From: Myxococcales bacterium
Lineage (GTDB): Bacteria > Myxococcota > Polyangia > Fen-1088
Assembly: GCA_003159055.1 (NCBI GenBank)
Contig: PMLH01000632.1
Coordinates: 5,169 to 13,355 of the forward strand
Direction of reading: 5' to 3'
DNA length: 8,187 bases
The position numbers and the translations under genes were made by a program. Each line of letters starts with the position of its first letter. Position 1 is the first letter of the stretch. Shown piece by piece: positions 1-5,419 of the stretch. The notes under the pieces are model-generated. The model saw only the letters and a program-made list of their open reading frames with translations, made no database searches and was not told where the DNA came from.

Positions 1-18
1 GGTTACCGCGACAGGCTC

Positions 19-966
19 CTAGGCTCGGCCGAGGTTCTTGTCGAGCTTACGCCGGATGCGCTCCAACTCGATTTCGCTGAAACCGTACTTCTGGCCGCAG
101 AAATTGCAGGTCACCTCGGCCTGCTCATCTTCAAGCAGCATGTCCTTCAGGTCTTGCTGGCCTAGCATGCCTAGCGTCGATTCGGCCCGCTCGCGCGAAC
201 ATGGGCAGAAGAACTCGACCTTGCGCGATTCTAGGATCTGCATTCCTTGCGTGCAGTCGCCGAGTGCCGCCCGCGCGAGGAATTCGGGTTCGACGCGTCC
301 CTGGGCGAACGCGTCCGCGAGCACCTGGGTGAAGACCGGGCCGCGAAGGGCATCGCGCACGAATTCGACCAGCGCGGCCCCGTGCGCCTGAGGCAGGGTC
401 TGTACCAGCAAACCGGCCGCGGCGGCGACCTGGCCGTCGCTATCGACCAAGACGTCACATCGAACCACGCTGTCGATCTGCTCGCTGGTGACCAGATAGC
501 GTTCGACTTCCTGATCGATCTCGCCGGTCGAAAGCGCCACCTGGCCGCAGTAGTTCTGGGCCATGCCGAGATCGCGGACCACGCTAACCACCCCGTTCTT
601 TCCGATGGCGTCGCCGATGAGGATTGGAAGTGAGCCGGCCAGGTCCTTGTTCCAGACCACGGCATGGGGGCGCTTGACGAAGCCTCGCACCCTTCCTGAC
701 GAACGGGCGTCCACAGTCACCCCCGCGAGTGGCCCGTCGCCGAGAACCTGCAAGGTGACTTGCTCCTCGTCCTTGGTCAGCGTCGCCAGCAGAAGCCCAG
801 CCACCGCGCTGCGGCCGAGTGCTATGGCTGGAATGCCAGCAATTCCGTGGCGCAACGTCATCCCTCTTGTCGCGGCGGTTGCAGTCGCAACCACAACGCG
901 CGCGCGCCCGTCGTCGATGAGGCTGCGCATGATCTGGTCGCCGGTTGCCTTCGTCTCTTCGGTCAC
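19..966 (-). CDS. hslO: Hsp33 redox-regulated molecular chaperone
   Basis: Cytosolic holdase chaperone that is activated by oxidation and protects unfolding proteins during oxidative and heat stress. The C-terminal zinc switch is visible as CPC, then 30 residues, then CNFC, matching the family's CxC-x(27-32)-CxxC pattern. Counted from the GTG at 966 the four Cys are residues 254, 256, 287 and 290. The N-terminal fold is recognisable from runs such as ALGRSAVAGLLLATL, GKNGVVSVVRDLGMAQNYCG and YLVTSEQIDS. From GTG966 the product is 315 aa; from ATG930 it is 303 aa; the family is usually about 290. I prefer GTG966 because the Bacillus subtilis homologue, as I recall it, has a few residues before the segment matching MRSLIDDGRARV, but neither start has a convincing Shine-Dalgarno. 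The frame stays open far upstream, antisense to the next gene, which is a high-GC artefact. The gene is divergent from the ompA-like unit. Family assignment is secure; the start is not. Confidence 0.95.
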   Translation of the reverse strand: MTEETKATGDQIMRSLIDDGRARVVVATATAATRGMTLRHGIAGIPAIALGRSAVAGLLLATLTKDEEQVTLQVLGDGPLAGVTVDARSSGRVRGFVKRPHAVVWNKDLAGSLPILIGDAIGKNGVVSVVRDLGMAQNYCGQVALSTGEIDQEVERYLVTSEQIDSVVRCDVLVDSDGQVAAAAGLLVQTLPQAHGAALVEFVRDALRGPVFTQVLADAFAQGRVEPEFLARAALGDCTQGMQILESRKVEFFCPCSRERAESTLGMLGQQDLKDMLLEDEQAEVTCNFCGQKYGFSEIELERIRRKLDKNLGRA

Positions 967-1026
967 CCTGTCTCTGTACCACAGGTCTTGCGTCAAGGAC
1001 GCACGGCATACTGCGGCGTCCGCAAA

Positions 1027-1055
1027 TTCGAGAAATCTGGAAAATGGTTTATGAT
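1027..1055 (+). promoter_or_regulatory. Candidate sigma70-like promoter for the OmpA-family operon
   Basis: TATGAT at 1050-1055 matches the TATAAT -10 consensus at five of six positions. TTCGAG at 1027-1032 lies 17 bases upstream but matches TTGACA poorly. It sits in the most AT-rich part of the gap and would start a transcript near base 1062, about 45 bases ahead of the ATG at 1108. The weak -35 makes this tentative. Confidence 0.3.
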
Positions 1056-1061
1056 GTTGGC

Positions 1062-1086
1062 CCCGCGTTATGCGGGTCATATTTTT
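1062..1086 (+). terminator. Small hairpin followed by a T run in the OmpA-gene leader
   Basis: CCCGC (1062-1066) and GCGGG (1072-1076) form a perfect 5-bp stem around a 5-base loop (GTTAT). After TCATA comes a run of five T (1082-1086). The shape resembles a weak intrinsic terminator or leader attenuator reading toward the OmpA-family gene. The stem is short and the T run is offset by five bases, so it may equally be an mRNA 5'-end structure or chance. Confidence 0.25.
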
Positions 1087-1107
1087 CCTCAATCTGGTTG
1101 GGTAGAC

Positions 1108-2763
1108 ATGACAAAACCACGAACGAAGCGGCTGGCAGCACTCTATATTCTCATGGTGGCCACCGCCGCGGCTGGCGACAGTTTCGCCGACGGTTTCACA
1201 CTCGATAGGTTCCAGCCCGCGCCTGCGGGCGACCGATTCTTCGGCGTCCAAGGTGGCGATCCGGGAGGAGAAGTCGCGCCTCGTCTGATGTTGCTCGGCG
1301 ACTACGCATACAAGCCGCTGGTGCTCTACCAGAACAACGGCGACCAGGAAGTCGGCACGGTGGTTTCCAGTCAACTGGTTCTGCACCTGGCGGGCACGCT
1401 GGCGCTTTGGAATCGGCTGTGGATTTCGGCCAACATGCCTCTGGCACTGGTGACCGACGGACAGGACCAAGCCGCTGGCGGCCTCCAGGTGTCTGCGCCC
1501 AGTGGCTTTGCGGCCGGCGATTTGCGCGCTGGCGCGCGTGTGCGCCTGGTGGGAGAGGTCAATTCGCTGGCCAGCCTCGCTCTCGCTGCCTACGTGTACA
1601 TTCCGACCGGCAAGACCGGGAAGCTCGCTGGCGACGGTAGCGTGCACGTCATGCCGGCGGTGGTGTTGTCCGGCGAGGACGACAACATCGCCTATGCCGT
1701 CAACGCGGGCGTCAACATTCGCAAGCAAAGCACGGTTCTGTACACAACCTCGGCCTCCGAGCTCACCTTTGGCGGCGCTTTCGGCGTCCTTCTTGCCAAC
1801 AAGACCGTGCAGTTGGGTCCCGAAATCTACGGCAGCACGGCGATAGCGGGAAGCGACCGTTTTGCCCGCGCAACCACCAACGTGGAAGGCCTGCTTGGGG
1901 TGCGCATCCGGCTGGGACCGATGGTTCTCGGGCTCGGCGCCGGACCCGGCATCAGCCGTGGCGCTGGAACCCCGGCCTTCCGAGGCGTGGCCAGCCTGGC
2001 CTTCGTGCCGTTGCCCGAAAAGCCCTTGCCGCCACCACCGCCGCCGCCGCCGCCCAAACCACAGCCGCCGCGCGATCGCGACAAAGACGGCATTCCTGAC
2101 CGAGTGGATGCATGCCCGGACGAGCCGGGTGTGGAGACCGACGATCCCGCGACCAACGGCTGCCCGCCCCCGCCACCCGATCGTGACGGCGATGGCATCA
2201 TCGATAGGGACGACGCTTGCCCGGATCTGAAGGGCGTCAAGAGCGACGATCCCACCCAGAACGGTTGCCCGCCCGACACCGACGGCGACGGCATCCGCGA
2301 TGACGTCGACGCTTGCCCGAGAGAGAAGGGCAAGCCGAGCTCCGATCCGGAGAAGAACGGCTGTCCGACCTCGGTCCGCGTAACCGATCAGGAGATCGTC
2401 ATCCTCGAGCAGGTGCAGTTCAAGACCGGCAGCGCCGTGATCCTGAAGGCCAGCGACGATCTGCTCACCCAGGTGGCGTTGGTCCTGGCCGAGCACCCGG
2501 AGATAGCCAGACTTGAGGTGCAAGGCCACACCGACAACCGCGGTGGCAAGAGGTACAACCTCAAGCTCAGTGACAAGCGCGCCGCCGCCGTCATGAAGTG
2601 GCTCGTCACTCGCGGTAGTGTTGGCGCCGGCCGTCTGTCGTCGCACGGCTACGGCATGGAAGAACCGATCGCGGACAACGGTACGTCCGAGGGTCGGCAG
2701 AAGAACCGCCGCGTGCAGTTCAAGATCCTCGAGAAATTGCCCAGTGCGGGAAGGAGCGAGTAG
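1108..2763 (+). CDS. OmpA-family outer-membrane protein with TSP3 repeats
   Basis: A 551-aa envelope protein predicted to link the outer membrane to peptidoglycan. Residues 1-27 look like a Sec signal peptide: basic KPRTKR, hydrophobic LAALYILMVATAAA, and probable cleavage after SFA. Residues about 28-300 are rich in alternating hydrophobic strands, as in an outer-membrane beta-barrel. Next come nine consecutive prolines (308-316), three 31-residue thrombospondin type 3 repeats (323-420), and a C-terminal OmpA domain (about 425-545). In that domain GHTDNRGG and LSDKRAAAV place Asp476 and Arg491 fifteen residues apart, the spacing of the diaminopimelate-binding Asp/Arg pair in E. coli OmpA. 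ATG1108 is chosen because it starts exactly at the signal peptide; its Shine-Dalgarno is weak, and upstream in-frame starts would spoil the signal. It lies three bases ahead of the next gene. Peptidoglycan binding is well supported; pore or transport function of the barrel is inference. Confidence 0.9.
   Translation: MTKPRTKRLAALYILMVATAAAGDSFADGFTLDRFQPAPAGDRFFGVQGGDPGGEVAPRLMLLGDYAYKPLVLYQNNGDQEVGTVVSSQLVLHLAGTLALWNRLWISANMPLALVTDGQDQAAGGLQVSAPSGFAAGDLRAGARVRLVGEVNSLASLALAAYVYIPTGKTGKLAGDGSVHVMPAVVLSGEDDNIAYAVNAGVNIRKQSTVLYTTSASELTFGGAFGVLLANKTVQLGPEIYGSTAIAGSDRFARATTNVEGLLGVRIRLGPMVLGLGAGPGISRGAGTPAFRGVASLAFVPLPEKPLPPPPPPPPPKPQPPRDRDKDGIPDRVDACPDEPGVETDDPATNGCPPPPPDRDGDGIIDRDDACPDLKGVKSDDPTQNGCPPDTDGDGIRDDVDACPREKGKPSSDPEKNGCPTSVRVTDQEIVILEQVQFKTGSAVILKASDDLLTQVALVLAEHPEIARLEVQGHTDNRGGKRYNLKLSDKRAAAVMKWLVTRGSVGAGRLSSHGYGMEEPIADNGTSEGRQKNRRVQFKILEKLPSAGRSE
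2029..2070 (+). repeat. Polyproline linker-coding tract
   Basis: Codons for nine consecutive prolines followed by KPQPP. The DNA is a low-complexity run of CCG/CCA/CCC codons. The encoded linker separates the presumed membrane barrel from the periplasmic TSP3/OmpA part and probably acts as a stiff spacer. Such tracts can change length by slippage. Confidence 0.8.
2074..2367 (+). repeat. Three thrombospondin type 3 (calcium-binding) repeats
   Basis: Three units of exactly 31 codons at 2074-2166, 2179-2271 and 2275-2367. Each begins with an Asp-rich loop (DRDKDGIPD, DRDGDGIID, DTDGDGIRD), continues with DACP and ends in NGCP. The DxDxDGxxD pattern is the known calcium-binding signature, and the two Cys per repeat probably form disulfides in the periplasm. 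Units 1 and 2 are separated by four prolines, units 2 and 3 by one. Divergence between units argues for an old duplication, not a recent one. Confidence 0.9.
2751..2756 (+). promoter_or_regulatory. Ribosome binding site for the MYXO-CTERM-type gene
   Basis: AAGGAG lies inside the last codons of the OmpA-family gene, ten bases before the ATG at 2767. It is the clearest Shine-Dalgarno in the window. It fixes the start of the downstream gene and suggests cotranscription and coupled translation. Confidence 0.75.
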
Positions 2764-2766
2764 CCT

Positions 2767-5352
2767 ATGAAACGCAGCAATCGCAAACCGAGAATCCTCG
2801 GCCGCTGGCTCTCACAGAGCTTCGTGCTAGCGCCGTTCGTTTTTCTGCTGGTCGCCGGTGCGGGCTGCCCGTCGCTGTTCCAAAGCGATGGCCAGCGGGC
2901 AACCCGCATCCGTCAGGCGGTGGTGGGGAAGGATGGCGCCAAGACCGTGAGTGGAACCACGCCCGTGGTGGTCAATGCCTACACAGCGCTGAGCGCGGGA
3001 GCCGCCAAGGGGACCAACAAGATCACGGTGGCCAATATCGCCGACCTGACCACAGGGTTTCCTGCCGCACTTGCGCAGGGAGACCTGGTCCTCATCATTC
3101 AAATGACTGGAGCGACCATCAACTCGACGGCCACCACCGCCGCATGGGGCGCGGTCAGCGACCTCGGCTATGCCGGCCACTACGAGTTCGCCGGCGTCGA
3201 GGCCGTCACCGTCAGCAGCAATCAGATCACGCTGGCGTGTGGCCTCAAGAACGACTACACGGTATCCAGCGGCAAGGCGCAAGTCATTCGCGTGCCTCAG
3301 TACACGACCCTGACTATCGAGAGCGGCGCTTCCATCACAGCGCTGCCCTGGGGCACAGTGCCGGCCTCGGGCGGAACCGTCGGCGGCGTGGTTGCGGTCC
3401 ACGCCGAGACCACCCTCGCAATCAATGGTACCGGCAAGATCGACGTGAAGGCCAAGGGTTTCCGTGGTGGAGCAACGCAGCCCAACGACGCCACTGCCAA
3501 TATGGGTGTCACGACGTATCGATCCGGAGCAGACACCGACGGCGGGGAAAAGGGAGAAAGCATCGCCGGCGATGCAGTCGCATACGATGCGTTGAATGGG
3601 CGCTATGGTCGCGGTGCACCTGCCAACGGTGGCGGCGGCGGCGATGCACACAATGCGGGTGGCGGCGGCGGCGCCAACGCGCGCGCCGCAAATGAAGCCG
3701 CGTGGACCGGCCAAGGCGTGATGTTGGTTTCGACCGACAGCCCGGCCGCTGCCTGGCAGTGGGATCCCGCCTACACCAACAACACACTCAGTACGTCCGA
3801 GGGTGGTGGCCGCGGCGGCTACTCTTATTCAACTGCTACGAACCTCGACCCAACCACTCAGGCCGGTGCGCCTGGCAGCACCGCTTGGAACGGCGACGAC
3901 CGCCGAAGCGTCGGGGGCTTGGGCGGGCGCCCCGTCGACAACAACCCGTCCCAGCATCTTTTCATGGGTGGCGGCGGCGGCGCAGGTGACGGCAACAACG
4001 CCGTCGCTGGTCGAGGTGGCAATGGCGGCGGTCTGGTCTTCATCATCGCCGGCACGGTTTCCGGCACCGGAAGCATCGTGGCCGATGGCGAAAACGGCGC
4101 TGATTCCCCGGACAGCAACGCCGGCGGCGATGCAGCGGGTGGCGGCGGTGGTGGTGGTACGGTCGTGATTCACGCCGCCAGTCTGGCAGGCATTGCGATT
4201 TCGGCCGACGGTGGCCTCGGCGGTTCACAGACCGGCACTCGCACCGACACCGAGGGCCCAGGCGGTGGCGGTGGTGGCGGCTATGTCGCGATGTCGGGCG
4301 GAACTGTTACGGCGTCAGCCAAGGGCAAGGTGGGAGGCACGACCAGTCACGCCGCGATGGCGAAGTTCCGCGCGAACGGCGCCACGGCCGGCAACGACGG
4401 CCGGACCGACGGCGACGCGACCAGCTTCCTCTACTGTGGCGCCCTGCCGGCGGCGGACATGCCGGACACCACGATCGCCTCCAAGCCGGACAAGGTGTCG
4501 AGCAGCCCCCAAGGCTTCTTCACCTTCACCAGCAACGAGGGCGGCGTGAGTTATCAGTGCAGTCTCAACAACCAAGCCTGGGCCGACTGCAAGGCCAGCT
4601 ACGCCACGCCTGTGCTTCCCGACGGGCACTACACGATCGCCGTGCGTGCCATCGATCTCAGCGGCAATATTGACCCAACGCCGGACACCTACGAGTGGGA
4701 CATCATCGCCGGCCTGCTGGATGGCGGCGTTCTGGATAGCGGCACGGAGGCTGGCTCAGTGCTCGATGCCCAAGACTCAACCCCGTGGCTTGACGTCGGC
4801 GCCGATGCTGGTGAGGCAGGCGCGGTCGCGATCGATGCCGAGTCCCCTGACGCGTCTTCGGGAGACGACGTCGTCGTGCTCGTCGATGCGGCCAAGGACG
4901 ACGTCGCCGCTGACCTCCCCGTCACAGGCACCCCGGACACTCGGCCCCAGCCGGTTCTCGATGGGGCTTTGGATCAACAGGGCGATGGTCTCGCCGTGGG
5001 GCTCGATTCGGGTCAGGGGACGGGCGACGCTGAAGCCTTGCTCGACGGCGCGGCGATAGATCGGTTTGCCGCCCCCATCCCAGACGTGGGCTCCGACGCG
5101 GCTCCGCTGCCCGATCTTGGCCCCGATGTCCCGAGCGCGAATGACGATGTCGCTCCGGTTGCCCAGGCCGATGCTGCGGTTCCGGTCGGCAACAAGGATG
5201 CGGCCGCTCCTGTACCTCCCACGAACGAAAAGCCGGTCCTGCTGGGCGGCGGCTTCTGCGCCGTCGCACCATCGGGGACTTCGTCACCCGCCGGGTTCGC
5301 CTTGCTAGCCCTGGCCGCCGTGGCTGTGCTTCGCCGTCGTCGCTCGCGGTAG
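2767..5352 (+). CDS. Exported glycine-rich surface protein with MYXO-CTERM-type tail
   Basis: An 861-aa protein of unknown function, probably displayed on the cell surface. Residues 1-33 are a signal peptide (basic start, hydrophobic FVLAPFVFLLVAGAG) leading to Cys34; GAG-C is an imperfect lipobox. Residues about 60-280 resemble a repeat-like domain of exported Myxococcota proteins (VVNAYTALSAGAAKG, GDLVLIIQMTGA). Residues 288-505 hold five runs of five to seven glycines between beta-prone segments. Residues about 566-645 form an Ig-like domain with a probable disulfide (YQCSLNNQAWADC, DGHYTIAVRAIDLSGN, YEWDI). Residues about 646-825 are a linker with about 30 Asp and only five Lys/Arg. The end (Cys831, SPAGFALLALAAVAVL, RRRRSR) fits a MYXO-CTERM sorting tail, where a processing protease and the Cys are thought to direct surface anchoring. 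It follows the OmpA-family stop by three bases, so the two probably act together. Some similar proteins are labelled AgmC-like; I cannot confirm that here. Confidence 0.85.
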   Translation: MKRSNRKPRILGRWLSQSFVLAPFVFLLVAGAGCPSLFQSDGQRATRIRQAVVGKDGAKTVSGTTPVVVNAYTALSAGAAKGTNKITVANIADLTTGFPAALAQGDLVLIIQMTGATINSTATTAAWGAVSDLGYAGHYEFAGVEAVTVSSNQITLACGLKNDYTVSSGKAQVIRVPQYTTLTIESGASITALPWGTVPASGGTVGGVVAVHAETTLAINGTGKIDVKAKGFRGGATQPNDATANMGVTTYRSGADTDGGEKGESIAGDAVAYDALNGRYGRGAPANGGGGGDAHNAGGGGGANARAANEAAWTGQGVMLVSTDSPAAAWQWDPAYTNNTLSTSEGGGRGGYSYSTATNLDPTTQAGAPGSTAWNGDDRRSVGGLGGRPVDNNPSQHLFMGGGGGAGDGNNAVAGRGGNGGGLVFIIAGTVSGTGSIVADGENGADSPDSNAGGDAAGGGGGGGTVVIHAASLAGIAISADGGLGGSQTGTRTDTEGPGGGGGGGYVAMSGGTVTASAKGKVGGTTSHAAMAKFRANGATAGNDGRTDGDATSFLYCGALPAADMPDTTIASKPDKVSSSPQGFFTFTSNEGGVSYQCSLNNQAWADCKASYATPVLPDGHYTIAVRAIDLSGNIDPTPDTYEWDIIAGLLDGGVLDSGTEAGSVLDAQDSTPWLDVGADAGEAGAVAIDAESPDASSGDDVVVLVDAAKDDVAADLPVTGTPDTRPQPVLDGALDQQGDGLAVGLDSGQGTGDAEALLDGAAIDRFAAPIPDVGSDAAPLPDLGPDVPSANDDVAPVAQADAAVPVGNKDAAAPVPPTNEKPVLLGGGFCAVAPSGTSSPAGFALLALAAVAVLRRRRSR
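3628..4281 (+). repeat. Five oligoglycine-coding tracts
   Basis: Runs of GGC/GGT codons at 3628-3642, 3658-3672, 3967-3981, 4138-4158 and 4261-4281 encode 5, 5, 5, 7 and 7 glycines; a looser GRGGNGGG lies at about 4012-4032. The intervening segments are beta-prone (for example GLVFIIAGTVSG and GTVVIHAASLAG). Glycine runs therefore recur before strands, as in elongated beta-solenoid or loop-rich surface proteins. GGC and GGT are mixed, so this is not a recent pure triplet expansion. Confidence 0.7.
5245..5349 (+). other. MYXO-CTERM-type sorting signal (coding)
   Basis: Residues 827-861 of the surface protein: GGGFC, a Ser/Pro/Gly-rich stretch, a hydrophobic helix of about 14 residues and a terminal Arg cluster. 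The single Cys831 just before the helix is the hallmark of this tail in Myxococcota. The family role, in which the tail is cleaved and the protein sent to the surface, is from general knowledge and not shown by the sequence. Confidence 0.75.
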
Positions 5353-5366
5353 CGGGTGCTCGGGAA

Positions 5367-5396
5367 CCGGATCTGGCGACCGATCGCCGGATCCGG
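5367..5396. terminator. Strong hairpin between convergent genes, probable bidirectional terminator
   Basis: Arms 5367-5379 and 5384-5396 pair along all 13 positions (one is a G-U wobble) around the four-base loop CCGA. It starts 14 bases after the stop of the surface-protein gene and ends 22 bases before the stop of the convergent PBP gene, where a shared terminator is expected. There is no T run on either side, so it would act as a non-canonical or Rho-assisted terminator or as an mRNA-end stabiliser. Confidence 0.65.
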
Positions 5397-5403
5397 CGTC
5401 CGG

Positions 5404-5419
5404 AGGCCGGTTCCGGCCT
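5404..5419. repeat. Second inverted repeat overlapping the PBP stop codon
   Basis: AGGCCGG, TT, CCGGCCT is a perfect 7-base inverted repeat with a two-base centre. It lies seven bases beyond the first hairpin and overlaps the TAG of the minus-strand PBP gene (5418-5420). It could form a second hairpin in the convergent terminator region or be a palindromic protein site; position favours the former. Confidence 0.5.

Larger units (their letters stand above)
967..1107. other. Divergent intergenic region between hslO and the OmpA-family gene
   Basis: This 141-base gap must hold the 5' signals of two divergent genes. It is noticeably more AT-rich than the flanking coding DNA around 1020-1090. It contains a candidate -10 element and a hairpin followed by a T run, annotated separately. 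I found no well-spaced pair of promoter boxes for hslO; a TTGACG on the minus strand (996-991) has no good -10 partner at normal spacing. Confidence 0.6.

Noticed and set aside
968..996. TTGACG on the minus strand as a -35 box for hslO
   Set aside because: At 15-19 bases spacing there is no acceptable -10 hexamer (AGACAG at best), so it is not annotated as a promoter.
967..2646. Long open frame on the minus strand continuous with hslO and antisense to the OmpA-family gene
   Set aside because: Its translation is low-complexity Arg/Gly/Ala/Val-rich without recognisable domains, while the plus strand here encodes clear signal peptide, TSP3 and OmpA motifs. Lack of stops is expected opposite high-GC codons.
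2827..3714. 295-codon open frame antisense to the surface-protein gene
   Set aside because: It mirrors the third-position GC bias of the plus-strand gene, shows no domain and has no supported start signal.
3628..4281. GGC/GGT runs considered as a DNA satellite or CRISPR-like array
   Set aside because: Tracts are short, irregularly spaced and in the reading frame as glycine codons; there are no conserved repeats with unique spacers.
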